Shown here: one piece after another, positions 23,227-33,973 of the stretch
How positions within the stretch are numbered: position 1 is the stretch's first letter
Layout: each line of letters opens with the position of its first letter
Assembly (NCBI RefSeq): GCF_001411555.2
Contig: NC_049916.1
Location: 9,683,295-9,747,294, forward strand
Direction: 5' to 3'
Origin: Juglans regia
Taxonomy: Eukaryota > Streptophyta > Magnoliopsida > Fagales > Juglandaceae
Length of the DNA: 64,000 nucleotides
Notes under the pieces: generated by a model
What the model saw: only the letters and a program-made list of their open reading frames with translations
Told to the model about the DNA's origin: nothing
Database searches by the model: none
Position numbers and translations under genes: made by a program

Positions 23227-23705
23227 TGATTGAGCTGGGTTATTGCATATTTTATACGTCTAAAACCAATATGTTTTAATTATTTCATTACATTATTATT
23301 GGTTTTTGATGGAAAAATGGTTAAGATGCATAAATCCGAGTTGTGATTTAAATTGATTTATAGCATAATTAATGCTTAATTTATAACTTGTGATTTAATT
23401 GGGCAATATTTCTTCACATGCACAACACATTTTTTATATTCTATTCTTTCTTTTTATTTTATTTTATTTTATTTCTATTTGTTTTTTTTTCCAAGCCAAG
23501 AAATGCAAAAGCATGAGAAAAGTCAAAGTTCTCTAGTGTTTGGACTTTGGATGGAAGCAACAAAAGAATTGCAAAAGTATGAGAGAAGTCAAAAAGGCAT
23601 TTTCTTGGTGTTTGGACTTTACACACTCAAAGGAGAGTCTTTTGGCCTAGGATGGACTCACATGAAAAAAGAAAAAAAAAAAAAGAAAAAAAAAGAAAAC
23701 CTCTT
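23227..23705 (+). repeat. Truncated 3' LTR of element B
   Basis: It matches the first ~480 bp of the 5' LTR from tgattgagctgggttattgc through aatgcaaaagcatgagaaaa and acactcaaaggagagtcttt, then ends in an A/G-rich run. The remaining ~860 bp of the LTR is absent. The junction near 23705-23760 borders the minisatellite and minus-strand gypsy element. Confidence 0.75.
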
Positions 23706-23799
23706 TTAACACTAGCCGTAGAGCCAATGCTGCTTCTCTCTTTTTTTTTTTTTACGAAGGTCGTAGCCCGCACTCTAACTTTCCTTGCCCTAGTGGCTG

Positions 23800-24490
23800 A
23801 GGAAGTGCATTTTGGTGAGGGTTGAAGTGATTATGAGGCTAGCGCAACCCTTTAATCGCCGTGCGGGTCTAGAGACTCGAATGATGGGCAAAGTATCCAA
23901 GGGACAACTATTTCCCTTTAATCGTAGTGCGAGTCTAGGGACTCGACTTTGTGAGTGAGGGTTAGAGCAGCCAAGAGACTGTCATCATCCTTTAATCGCC
24001 ATGCGAGTCTAGGGACTCAGTTTCATGGGCGAGGGTCAGAGCAGCTAAGGGACTGTCATAGCCCTTAATCGTTGTTTGAGTCAAGGGACAAGGCTTTGTT
24101 GGCGAGGGTCGATGCAGCCAATGGACCATCATCACCCTCAAACCATTATGTGAGTCTTGCTATGCAAGTTTAAAGACTCGACTTTGTGGGCGAGAGTCGA
24201 AGCAGCCAAGGGGTTGTCCCTGTAGTCACCGTGCTAGCTTTTAAGGGTGACGGTCGAAGCAGTCAAGGGATTGTCTTCCCTCTTTCTCTGCGAAAGAGTC
24301 TAGGGACTAAGCTTCTTCATGGGTGACGGTCGAAGCAACCAAGGGGTTGTCTTCCCCCTTTATCCGTGATGCATCTCATCGTGCGAGTCTAGGGATTTAG
24401 CTTTGGGGGCTAGGGTCAGAGCACTCGAGGGAGTGTAATTGCCCATTAACCACCATGTGAGTCTAGGGACCTGGTTTCATGTGTTGGGAG
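23800..24490. repeat. Minisatellite, about eight degenerate units of 70-95 bp
   Basis: Units share gtgcgagtctagggactc, then a c/tttNatgggcgagggtc word, agcagccaaggga, a tgtc block and a cctttaatcgccat ending. Phases are visible at about 23850, 23918, 23993, 24066 and onward to 24480 with increasing divergence. It lies in the position of the 3' noncoding region of the minus-strand Tat-like element, so it may belong to it. Confidence 0.75.
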
Positions 24491-24689
24491 GAGAATGTCC
24501 TGGGGGTATTGACAAGGAATTTTTGGGAAAGAGATGATTTTATTCATTAATCTTTTCGCATACATCACGAGGCCATTAAGCATAGTATTTCCTTAAGTGC
24601 TCAGCATTCCATGGGTGAGGTAGCTCCCTTCATTAGGTGTCTTTGAGCCATTACGACCCCAATTAGTTGTTAATGACTATTACGCATGG

Positions 24690-25890
24690 TCCTTCTCACT
24701 GGGGACCCAACTTCCCCTCTTCTTGAGTTGTTGTTCCTTTAGCCCACCTTGAAGGATCTGGGCTTCACTTTACGGTTGAAGTAGTGCTCCGCTTTCCTTT
24801 TATTAATTATCTTTTGTACTTCAGCCTCTTCTTGCCTTTCTCCCAGTAAGTTAAGATGATCCTCCAACTTTGTATTATTAGAGTCTCGGTCAAAGTGCTG
24901 GACTCAATAGCTGCGCATCCTAACTTCCACTGGTACAACTGCCTCATTTCCATATGTTAGGGCCAAGGGAGTTTCTCCTGTTTGGGTTCTAACGGTGGTT
25001 CAGTATGCCCATAAGACTCCTGGAAGTTCTTCCACCCAGTTCTCTCTTTTATTCATTATCTTCTTCTTCAAGATTCCAAGTAGGGTTTTATTCATCACCT
25101 CAACTTACTCGTTGGCCTATGGGTGACCCGGGGAGGAGTATTTGAACTTGATCCCCAATTCTGTGCACCAATCATGATAGTGGTCGAAGTCAAGTTTTCA
25201 TCCGTTGTCCAAGATTATACTCAGAGGAATGCCAAACCGACACAAGACAACTTTCCATAGGAATTTGGTGATGTTGTTCGCTATGATTGTAGCCAATGCT
25301 TATGCTTCTACCCACTTGGTAAAATAATATACGACAACAACCACAAACTTTACACCCCCTTTGCTTGGGGGTAGGGGGCCGACTATGTCAACTCCCCATT
25401 GTGTAAACGGTGACCACGACATGGTTGACATCAATTCCTTTGGCGGGCAATGCGGTATTGGTGCAAATAATTGATACTTCATGCACTTTCTAATAAATTC
25501 TTCTACATCTTGAGGGTGCGAGGCCAGTAATAGCCTGCTCTCATGACTTTTCTTGCTAGAGCTTTCTCACCATAGTGGTTTCCGCACACTCCTTGTTGTA
25601 TTTTTGCCAATATGTATTGTGTCTATTCCAATGAGACACACCTCAAGAGGGGGTGGAGAAGCCTCACCTGTACAACACCCTGTTTATTAGGGCAAAACAT
25701 GTTGCTTTGTTCTTGATTTTTCTCACCTCCAATTTTTCATGGAGAAGCTCTCTCGTATCCAAGTATTTTATTACATCTAGTTCCCATTTTGATGCTCCTG
25801 GCCTTATCTCCAAGACTTTAGCTTCGATGGCAAGGATTTCTAATATCCTGGCTGAGGCTTCCCATGGCCAAGCAGGGTCCTCCATGATTG
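24690..25890 (-). pseudogene. Tat-type integrase, broken
   Basis: Minus-strand reading gives a linker (GASKWELDVIKYLDTRELLH at 25664-25885), a zinc-binding segment with HYGEKALARKVMRAGYYWP, then PFTQWGVDIVGPLPPSKGG (first catalytic Asp) and FTKWVEA in the open piece 25300-25482. The C-terminal part reads NWVEELPGVLWAY, a stop, TTVRTQTGETPLALTYGNEA and VVPVEV, ending near 24760 with INKRKAEHYFNRKVKPRSF. Stops and frameshifts are frequent between 25300 and 24990. This region would integrate element DNA. The order and motifs fit Tat elements well. Confidence 0.8.
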
Positions 25891-25939
25891 AGGCAGTTTG
25901 TGCTAGCTTGTCTACCTTCCAGTTTTCCTCCCATGGTAT

Positions 25940-26214
25940 CTACTTAACTTTGAAGTATTGGAAATGGTCACACTTCTCCCATACTAGCTGCATATATTTC
26001 TTTAGCTTTTCGCTCTTCACCTCGTACTCCCTGATGACTTGATTGACTACCACTTGGGAGTCGGCTCTTATATCAACTTCCTTAGTTCCTAACACTTTAG
26101 CTGTGGGGAGTCTTGCTAGTAGTGCCTCATACTCCGCCTTGTTATTGGTGGTTTTGAAAGCAAGCTTTATCGTATAGTGGTATTCTTCTTCGGAGTTAGT
26201 TGTTATGTACACCC
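25940..26214 (-). pseudogene. Second RNase H-like domain of Tat element
   Basis: The 90-codon open piece reads LAFKTTNNKAEYEALLARL, VDIRADSQVVVNQVIREYEV and KLKKYMQLV. The Glu of the NNKAEYEAL motif and the Asp of the RADSQ motif are catalytic positions of the additional (archaeal-like) RNase H in Tat/Ogre elements. The N-terminal strand with the first Asp (normally DGSS) lies just upstream in a broken frame. This extra domain supports the lineage assignment. Confidence 0.8.
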
Positions 26215-27085
26215 CTACCTATCCACTAGCGCGACAAGATGAGCCATCAACGAAAACCCTCTGTGCTTTCCAATCGGTGCAGCTAGGATTTCTTCAAGGA
26301 AGTTGGTAAATTCATCAATGAAGTCACCCAGGATCTTCCCTTTCACGGCGTTTCGGTGAAGGTACTCAATGTCAAACGCTTTTAACAAAATCGACCAGTT
26401 CATGAGGCACCCAACGACGTCTGGCTTCTGTAGCACTTTCTTCAAGGGAGCTTATGTTAGGATCTTAATTGGGTGAGCCTGGAAATATGGCTCTAGCCAT
26501 CGAGCGACCGTCACTAGTACAAACGTCAGCATGTCCATCCATTGATAATGAGATTCAGCTCCTCTGAAGGCTTGGCTTGTGTAGTACACTAGTGTTTGTA
26601 TGCCCTTCTCTTCTTTTACTTGGGTTACTGAGATTGAGTCTGGGGGGATCGACAGGTATAGGGCCAGGCTCTCTCCTGGCTTCGTCTGACTCAGAAGTGA
26701 TGGGTTGGAGAGATTTTCTTTAATTGTTTGAACGCCTGATCGCATCCATCAGTCCAGAATTGAGCTTTTAGCAACACTTTGAAGAAGGGTAAGAATTTGT
26801 CCATGAACCTAGCAATGAATCTATTGAGCGCCACCACCTGTTCGGTCAGCCTTTGCACTTCGCTTATGTTCCAGTGGCTTCATGTCTATTATTGCCCTAA
26901 TCTTTTCCAAGTTGGCCTTTATCCTCCTTTCTGAGACCATGAAGCCCAAGAATTTTCTCGAGCCTACATTGAAAGCACACTTTACCATGTTCAACTTCAT
27001 TTTGTACTATCGCAACACACAAAGGCTTCCAATCAATCAACTGTGTGGTGCTCGAGCTACTTGCTCATTCACCTCAACCTACTTT
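26215..27085 (-). pseudogene. Tat-type RT C-terminus and RNase H; RT catalytic core absent
   Basis: Minus-strand reading starts at about 27010 with KMKLNMVKCAFNVGSRKFLG and FMVSERRIKANLEKI, the RT thumb/connection. It continues through broken frames into RNase H: LALYLSIPPDSISVTQV, IQTLVYYTSQAFRGAESHYQ, then APLKKVLQKPDVVGCLMNWS and FDIEYLHRNAVKGKILGDFI. The palm with the YVDD-type catalytic box, normally some 200 residues upstream, is not present: only about 80 bp separate this from the end of the protease/linker frame at 27091. A deletion of several hundred bases is the simplest explanation. Confidence 0.8.
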
Positions 27086-27090
27086 AGTCG

Positions 27091-27663
27091 CTACTCATCT
27101 CTCGTTTCCATTTCGCGGTCGATGAGCTCCAGTGGTGGTTGTGGTGCTTTGTCTGAACCTGAACTTTCCACCATTTGGATGTTCCTTCCTTTGTTTTTGA
27201 GCTCTTGTACATAGCACTCTTGTGCTAGTACTTGCTTGCCCCAGACTTCCCCCACTCCCACTTCCGACAAGAACTTCATCTTCATGTGATAAGTTGAAGT
27301 CATGAATTTCAAACTATTGAAGGTCAAGCATCCAAGAATAGCATTGTAGGATGAGGGAGCCTTCACCACTAGAAAGTCGGTCATTGTGGTGGCAATGCAT
27401 AGTTCCATTCCAGCAGAAATAGGTAGCATTATGGCACCGATGGGTTGTACCACCTCCCCTAAGAACCCTTTTAGAGGCTTGGGCAAAGGGTGCAGTCTGC
27501 TAGAGTCGATCCTCATTTTTGCAAAGGTGTGCCAGAAGAGGATGTCGATTGAGCTGTCATTGTCGATCAAAACCTTTCTGATGGTGTAGTTGGCGACTAA
27601 CAATGTTAGTACTAGTGTGTCATCATGGGGGTATAGAACCCCTTCACAGTCTTCGTTGCCCAA
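27091..27663 (-). pseudogene. Tat-type aspartic protease region
   Basis: An open piece of 190 codons on the minus strand: PHDDTLVLTLLVANYTIRKV, LIDNDSSIDILFW (active-site Asp; the usual DNGSS reads DNDSS), LPKPLKGFLGEVVQPIGAIM, and the flap/C-terminal signature TDFLVVKAPSSYNAILGCLT then STYHMKMKFLSEVGVGEV. This is the protease pattern of Tat-lineage gypsy elements. It cleaves the polyprotein inside the particle. The changed Gly next to the catalytic Asp and the lack of a complete polyprotein argue against activity. The frame runs to 27091, where the RT deletion begins. Confidence 0.8.
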
Positions 27664-27699
27664 ATATATGGCGATTGTTGTCTAGTGCTTCACTTGCTT

Positions 27700-29080
27700 G
27701 GGGGGCCTTTCTATCGAGAATACTTCCTCGTATTGGGGCATCCGTGCGTGGGCCTTTCTATTGGAGGAAGTGGGGCCACCCCCAGCAAACCCTCTAGTTA
27801 TGGTCCGAATCTTGCCCAAGGGTGTGTATCCCTTCCCGAGCTTTGGTGAAGAGTGTCTTGAGCATCCCCTCGCATCATCCTCTGTTGCTTAGGAGTTGCA
27901 CTCTTGTGTGACCCCCAGGATCAGCTCACCCACCGATTTAAGGACCATCTTTGGGGCATTGAGTGTTCAGCGACTAGACACTCCAACTCCCCATTTTCCC
28001 TCATCTCCTCTATTTTTTATTCAAGGTATAGCAGTCTTTCATCTTGTGACCCTCTAGTTGGTGGTAGATGCAGAAGTGGTGACCTTTCCTACCCGGTCTC
28101 CACCGTCTTGCGTACACTCCTTGCTTTTTGCTTGCACATTAAGGTTTGTGTGGGAAAAGTTGGAGCCCCATCTCTTAGAAGGTGTGCCCCTGTCTTGCTT
28201 TCTATCGTGTTCACCCTTCTTGGCCTTTTTTTAGGGTTTTCTGAAATCGTCCGCCCTATCCATAAACTCCTATAATGTAGTTGGGGTTCTCCTAGCCAAC
28301 TCCGTCATGAACAGGTTCCTAGGCCACATGCCTCCCAAGAGCACAACTAGTGTGATCTTTTCATTTTAGTCATAAAATGGTCATGTGTTCTCTATTGAAC
28401 AGGGACAGGTATGCCTTCAGACTTTTGTCGTTCCGCTACTTGATGGTTAGGAGGTATGCCGTTGGCCACCTCATTCTCCTACTTGCTATAAATTGCATCA
28501 GGATTAGCTTGGTAAGCTCTTCGAAAGTTTCGATTGAGCCTGGTTGCAATGCTCCAAATCCCCCATTGCTATTCTCCTTAAAATCAATGGGAAGGCTCGG
28601 TAGGCGATCTCTCCAGGAAACCCGTGGAGAGTCATGTGAGCCTTGAAGGTTTTAAGGTGTTTGACAGTATCTCTAGATCCTTTGTACAGTTCTATTTACG
28701 GAATCTTGAACTTTGTTGGTAGTGGCACTGCCATTTATACGGAAAATCAATGCTGCTGAGTAGGGTATCCATTGAGGAAGATGCACTGATCTTTTGGACC
28801 ATCTCCTCGTATTTTTCCATGAGGTGATGCAGGTCTCGGTGCATCTTTTCTTTCTCTTTGTCGTCAAGGCCTATCCTGGTCGTATTTTGTGACTCTGCAT
28901 CGTTTCTTTCAACCTGACTCGATATAGTACTCCTACACCCTTCTGCCTGAGAGCTTCATTCTTTCTCTGGAGGCTTTCCATTTCCAAAGTCATTCGGTTC
29001 ATTCTCTCATCCATTCTTGTGAATCTCCCTTCCATCCTGTCCTCTACTCAAGTCCTAGCAGTTTCAGTTTTCCGATCGCG
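27700..29080 (-). pseudogene. Tat-type gag, broken
   Basis: Minus-strand reading has the coiled-coil-like start RMDERMNRMTLEMESLQRKN near 29000, the segment HRDLHHLMEKYEEMVQKISA, then gag core words (WQCHYQQSS, then after stops GFPGEIAYRAFPLILR). A knuckle-like CIYHQLEGHKMKDCYTL is encoded at about 28030-28075, equivalent to the C-x-x-H...GH...C motif of Tat gag. Many stops occur. Only a 64-codon piece (28673-28867) is continuous. Confidence 0.7.
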
Positions 29081-29142
29081 GACTCTCCAAGAACATGTTG
29101 CAACAGGCATACAAAAAGCACATTAAGATATAGGAAATTCAA

Positions 29143-29161
29143 TATCCCACAGATGACGCCA
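29143..29161 (-). promoter_or_regulatory. Primer-binding site of Tat-type element D
   Basis: On the minus strand, tggcgtcatctgtgggata matches the Tat-lineage primer site TGGCGCCGTCTGTGGGA with small changes. The adjoining bases at 29164 (plus tgttattgac, minus ...aataaca) fit an LTR end in CA. Confidence 0.75.
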
Positions 29162-29163
29162 AA

Positions 29164-30640
29164 TGTTATTGACATATTTCGTAATGTTGACAACGTTCGC
29201 CCAACCATGCACAGAGTTTTATCACCACATGGATGAGATTCACCAACCGGGGAGACCAAACCCATTTGAGGAACCCATCCGTCATTGGCCAAGCATTTGG
29301 GGCGCGACAAAGTGCAACATTGCCCTATGTCACTCCCTCAATCTAGCATACACTTGGATAGCTGAGAACTTGCCAAACAACGGACTAATCCACGACTTGT
29401 GATAGAGAACCCGTGAAAATATCTTTACCATTTTATTCTCCTTGTCGGTCATCTCCTGTACTCACTTAGGAGCATGTAATAATAGAGTGACATCTCCTAG
29501 GTTGATGTTGGGCTATCAATGGGCTCGGATGAGACGATAATGCTCTCGGTTTGAAGTTGTTACCTCTCTCTACTAGCAGAGGCTAGACGACACTATGGTG
29601 AAGGACGAGTACGTGAAGCCAAGCATTGCTTGTAACGAAGTCAAATGTACAGTCGTTACCCATAGTGTGACAAAGGGAGTCAGGGTGTGTGCATGACCAT
29701 TATAGGGGTGATTGTGGTGCATACATTAAACGTAGGATGAGTTTAAGATGGTTATTAAGGAAATGAGAGGGCCTAGGGTCCTTAGTTGATTTGGTTAATG
29801 GGAGGGCCTGAGGTCCTCAATTGGCTTTGGTTAATGGAGAACCTGTGGTTCTCGAACTTGTGAACTTTGTATTTAAATGATGAGCATTGGATGCTCGTAA
29901 ATGTTTATTAAAGTTGTATTATTTATGATTGCTCCGGATTTTCATAGTTTGATTAAACACAATACTCGGGTTTTTGATTGTTTAAAGGTTGTATACTTAT
30001 GGATATTATTTGATTGGTTTCCTTGTTGTTTTTAAATTTAAAGGCATGCATATGATTATTCATTCTTGTTTCTTGGGTGTTGCACATCCCTTAGACAAAA
30101 TATTGTATGCTCGGCTCTCCCATCTCGGTAAGCATGCATCATTGCTCATATTTCTTGATGTTTCTATATTTGCATTTCCATTGTCAGTACATACATTATA
30201 TGCCTTGTGATGGTTCTAACTGAGATTTCTTGAAATCTTACCATAATAGTCCCACTACGGTTTCGCTCTTCGAAACTGTAAACTTTGATGTAGATTTAGA
30301 CAATGAGGATGAATACGAGTAGGAAGACCCATCGCAACCCGAGAAATGAGAGGGGGGCTTGTCCCCATTTGGACTAAAACTTTGTAATTAACTATGTTGT
30401 CATGATTTAAGTGGTTTGATGAACAAATGTAGGGGTTGTAATAACTTTAGCTAATTTGGAGTTTAAAATATGGTGACTTATGGATGTTTATGATGTCGAG
30501 TTTGATACTTTTAATATCATCTCTTGTACTTTTAGTATTATTTTTCTGCTAGGAGTGTTTTCACACACTCGTACTGAGCATATGAGCACACAACATTTTT
30601 AAAAAAGAGGCAAGGAGTGTGACACGTGCTATGCATATCT
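29164..30640. other. Probable LTR and other noncoding retroelement sequence
   Basis: The first part should be the 5' LTR of element D (minus strand), since it abuts the primer site, but its outer end cannot be fixed without a second copy. From about 29700 the plus strand reads like the noncoding body of an LTR element: gggcctagggtcctta and gggcctgaggtcctca form a short direct repeat at 29769 and 29804, and the stretch closes with gcaaggagtgtgaca near 30625, an LTR-like end. No coding signal. Confidence 0.4.
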
Positions 30641-31740
30641 GTTAGGGACCTTGGTCTAGTCCCTAAACACTATGTCCTTCTCTTCTTGGTTCTCCTTGTG
30701 TTGACCGAAATGGCTAGCCTTCTTGCTTGGCCTTGATCAAAACGTGGCAATGATGAGACCCTAGGTTAATGGAGGTTTGGTGTTTAGTGATGGTATGATG
30801 TGTGATGGTGATGAAAAGGGTGACTAAGTGATAATCTCAAAGGCATGAGATAGTGAGGTACGGCTATGGAGAGTTCTCTTGGAGTTGGCGCCACTTGAGA
30901 TGAGGTTAGGGTTTGGATGATGAGTGAGTGTAGGGTTTCGGGTGTTAGGGCAACTAGGGTTGCCGTGGTTTAGGGTTGGCATGATTTGTGGGATTTGGAT
31001 ATGGCTTGGATGGATTGAGAATGAAGAATGAAAGATTCCTAAGTGATAGGACTATTTTAGGAAAGATGAGAATTTCGGTTTTGGCAATTATGGTAAGTCT
31101 TGGTTGATTTGAGATATTGTAGGGATAGAGAGATTTAAGGGATTGAGAGATTCTAGGGAAGAAGTTTCTAGAATTGAGGGATTTGGATATGGAAAGGAAT
31201 TAGGATTCCTAAAGTTTAGGAATCCTTATATGGTAAGTAGGGTTTCGGCTAGGGTAATTGGAGTATGGAAGAATGGTCTTTTAGGGTATAGCCAAATATG
31301 GTAATTATGGGAAAGCAATGTGGTAGGCATATGGAAGTGTATGGTGAGTGCGAATTATGCAAGAAAGTGTAAGAACACGATGGAAAAGAGATGAACACTT
31401 GAGAACTTTGAATGAACACAAAGATAAATAAATCAACTTCGATTCACGAATTGCACAAAGTTGAAAAGAAACCTCATATATTGATAAAATGAATCACACC
31501 AATTCAAGAATTGCAAGGATTGATTCTCTCTTTAGGGATTCATGAATTGTACCCAAAAGAGCTCAAGTGCATATGAACCAAAAATGTGATCTCAAGAACA
31601 ACAGTCGCCCTCTAGGGAAATTATCAAAAGATGTAAATGAAATGACTAAAGGTCCTATTTATAGAGATTACAAAGTGGAAACTCCCAAAAGGTCTATTGA
31701 AAAATAATTAAATAAAAATAAATGAAATCAATAAAATAGT
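30641..31740. other. Noncoding spacer with small inverted and direct repeats
   Basis: Contains ttagggaccttggtctagtc with its local complement cctaa, repeated attcctaa/ggaatcc words (31040-31230) and two related words around caattcaagaattgc and gattcacgaattgc (31440-31550). No protein similarity seen. Confidence 0.4.
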
Positions 31741-31799
31741 CTTGCAAGGGCCATGGTGGCCTATGGCATGGAATGGCCCATGGATGGGCTAGTGTGATT

Positions 31800-32060
31800 A
31801 ATGGCCCAGGGTTGGGCTGGTCTGGCTCATGGCTGCTGGGGCTCGGCATGGTGCTGTGCATGGCCTGCTGATGGGCATGGCATGGTGCCATGCGTGGGCC
31901 TACTGGTGGGCACGACATGGTGTTGTGCAAGGCCTGCTGATGGGCATGGCATGGTGCCATGCATGAGCTTGCTGGTGGGCACAACATGGTGTCTTGCATT
32001 GATGCTGCATGGCCCAGGGAGGTGGCCTGGGCGTTGATGCTGCATGGGCGTGCGAGCACT
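31800..32060. repeat. GC-rich tandem repeat of about 69 bp
   Basis: The unit starting cctgctgatgggcatggcat, then ggtgccatgc and a gctggtgggcac block ending catggtg, occurs at about 31866 and 31935, with diverged copies on both sides. It creates open frames on both strands (up to 162 codons on the minus strand) that are repeat products (Pro/Cys/His-rich) rather than genes. Further direct repeats (gttgatgctgcatgg at 31997 and 32034; ctagtgc-type words) follow to 32220. Confidence 0.7.
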
Positions 32061-32229
32061 GGGTTGCGTACAGTCACTAACCTCGCTAGGCATGCGCATG
32101 CTGGGCAGCGCATTGGGTTGCGAGCAACTAGTAGCCTCGCTGGACACCTCATGCATGTCAAGGCATGGGCCATGGCACGCATGCAGGCTGGCTGTGGAGC
32201 TGTCTTGGTATGTCAAGGGTAGTGTCGAG

Positions 32230-32900
32230 GCGTGGGCCAGAGCCACTTTCCTAGGGATTCTGACAATATCCCAAGCATTGCAATTCTCCACCAAAATATA
32301 AGTAGGGCCAGTAGTGCCACACTTTTACTAGCACTAACACTAACACTTTTAGCTCCAAGGAACCATGATTTATCTGGGTTTTTGGAAGAGAAGGTTAATA
32401 TTACAGTAAATGCTAGCCAATATGAGTTTCACACTCACATGAAAAACATTTCCTTGCAAGTTTAAGATTTTTTGTAAATAAAAGGGGAAGATTGTCTTAT
32501 TTATTGAGAGAGAATTCTAAACATAGGGAGTGAGAGAGGTTTGGAGAAATTAAGAAGGGAACGAAAGGTAAAGAAATAACATTCGAAGTTAAAATCCTCC
32601 CCCTACATTCATTTTTATTCTCATAATTTAACCGCCTCAATTCAAGGATTTTTCAATATTCCTTTCTTTTGTCTTTTTAATGAGGCTTCAAGCCACCATA
32701 GGGAGAGGATTAGGTAATCTTCATGACATCATAGAAATAATCTGTTATATATGTTAGAATTAATCGTGGATAAAAAAAAAAATTTGTTGGTGTTACGTTG
32801 AGATATGTTAGAATTAGGATGTCAAGAGCCTTGAATTTGTAGATTATGGACTTTGTTTTAGACTTTCAATGGATCCCAATTAGGCTTCCTTCGTTATTCT
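32230..32900. other. Noncoding spacer
   Basis: AT-rich, with a short actaacact run at 32330. No supported feature. Confidence 0.4.
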
Positions 32901-32904
32901 ACTG

Positions 32905-33100
32905 CATTTGGATGTTAACTTGAGTTGAGTTGAACTCAATTCTTTATGAATAGTAGTGAGTTGAATAGTGGAGGGAATTATGTGGGACTCAAGTAAATTG
33001 AGTTTAAAATGTGTTTGGATATTAAGATGAGTTTAGTACTTTTTATGAGAAGTTGAAAAAGGTTGTGAGTCTCACATATAATTTTGACAAATTCAACATT
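32905..33100. mobile_element. MITE-like sequence(s) with ttggatgttaacttgagttg end
   Basis: Two related starts, catttggatgttaacttgag at 32907 and gtgtttggatattaagatga at 33010, each followed by gagtt-type words, look like two overlapping or nested copies of a short-element family common in plants. The region after 33100 is A/T-rich with repeated aaaaatcaatacaatttt words. Borders are not defined. Confidence 0.4.
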
Positions 33101-33290
33101 ACTCAATTCAAAATAATTTTTAATTTTTTTCATTTAATTATTACCTAAACCTAACAAACATAAAAATTAATACAAATTTTACAAATTTTAAAGCAAAACA
33201 CAAAAATCAATACAATTTTTACAAATATTAAAATAAAAATTATATTAAAAAATTATTTCACTGCATGCTATTAACAAAATCATGATTTAC

Positions 33291-33610
33291 TTAAAGTGTC
33301 CGAACATATTCTGGGCTCGTTTGATTAGAGCAATAGTGATAAAAGAAGCTAATTACCGTCACCATAGCAGCTACAGGGATGAGAAACGAAACTAGTAAAA
33401 AAGCATTTTGTTTTATATATAAATGTGTAAAAATTATAAAACAATTGTGTCTAATAATAATAATAATAATGTGATACTTACGAGAACTAGCTACCACTTC
33501 CAGTCTTCCACTAATCCAGAAGATGATGAGGGTAGTCATTATTGTCATGCCATCCACATAATACGGCCTCCCTAAGGGAACATATTATTCATGGAGTCAT
33601 GAGCCGACTA
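33291..33610 (-). pseudogene. Possible host exon fragment(s), unrecognised
   Basis: Minus-strand reading gives YYVDGMTIMTTLIIFWISGR then LEVVASSR, followed by a good splice donor (tctcgtaagtatc) at about 33485. About 110 bp later comes a pyrimidine-rich acceptor-like tctcatccctgtag, then a short AAMVT segment and another gtaatt donor. The hydrophobic patch and splice-like signals suggest a scrap of a membrane-protein gene, but I do not recognise the family and the open frame is only 88 codons across the putative intron. It may be chance. Confidence 0.2.
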
Positions 33611-33973
33611 TTTCCACGAGGAGATCCTTTGGTGGGTCAACCCTTGAAATTAAACTTTTGACAATGGTTGTGAGAACGTGTTGATGGGAACACAGAGGAT
33701 GAGTGATTGATTGGGTTGATGCATGGTGCAGTGCAGCGAGAATGAAGAGAACAGAAGGTTTACATTTGGAGAAGGAAATAGATGAGAGAGAATCGGGTGC
33801 TTTGAGATGCAACAAGTCCTTTTTTGGATACTTTATGCGTCGCGATGTGATTGGCCAGTGTGAAAATGAGTTTTAAACCCATCTGATTGGAAGCTTTTCC
33901 CTTCATGGAGTCATGAGCCCACTATTTCCACGAGGAGTGGGTCAACCCTTGAAATTAAACTTTTGACAATGGT
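33588..33973. repeat. Direct repeat of 72-81 bp separated by ~230 bp
   Basis: The word from ttcatggagtcatgagcc to cttttgacaatggt occurs at 33588-33668 and 33902-33973. The second copy lacks atcctttgg but is otherwise nearly identical. The interval holds a 72-codon minus-strand frame (33597-33815) of unknown meaning. Confidence 0.75.

Larger units (their letters stand above)
10920..23705 (+). mobile_element. Athila-like Ty3/gypsy retrotransposon (element B), interrupted
   Basis: The order is long 5' LTR, tRNA-Asp-type primer-binding site, gag, protease, RT, RNase H, integrase, a long 3' noncoding region, and a partial 3' LTR. A copia element interrupts it at 15560. Excluding that insertion the remaining element is about 8.5 kb. 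RT preceding integrase is the gypsy order. Gag, protease and integrase sequences and the tRNA-Asp primer site resemble the Athila lineage. The 3' LTR matches the 5' LTR from 23227 only to about 23705 (roughly 480 of 1340 bp), after which a different sequence begins, so the 3' end is truncated. Every coding domain carries stops. Confidence 0.85.
24540..29163 (-). mobile_element. Tat-type Ty3/gypsy retrotransposon (element D), internally deleted
   Basis: On the minus strand the order is primer-binding site (29143-29161), gag, protease, a truncated RT, RNase H, a second RNase H-like domain, and integrase. A second RNase H between RT and integrase is a mark of Tat/Ogre lineages, and the primer site is of the matching type. 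The catalytic part of RT is missing. No 3' LTR could be matched to sequence around 29164, so the 3' end is either deleted or replaced by the minisatellite. All frames carry stops. Confidence 0.8.

Noticed and set aside
24500..24540. Possible 3' LTR end of the Tat-type element (tgtcaata-like word on the minus strand)
   Set aside because: Only a few bases agree with the LTR end next to the primer-binding site at 29164; the similarity does not extend.
31694..32294. Overlapping open frames of up to 162 codons on both strands, Cys/Pro/His-rich
   Set aside because: Products of a 69-bp GC-rich tandem repeat; both strands are open and there is no conserved protein feature.
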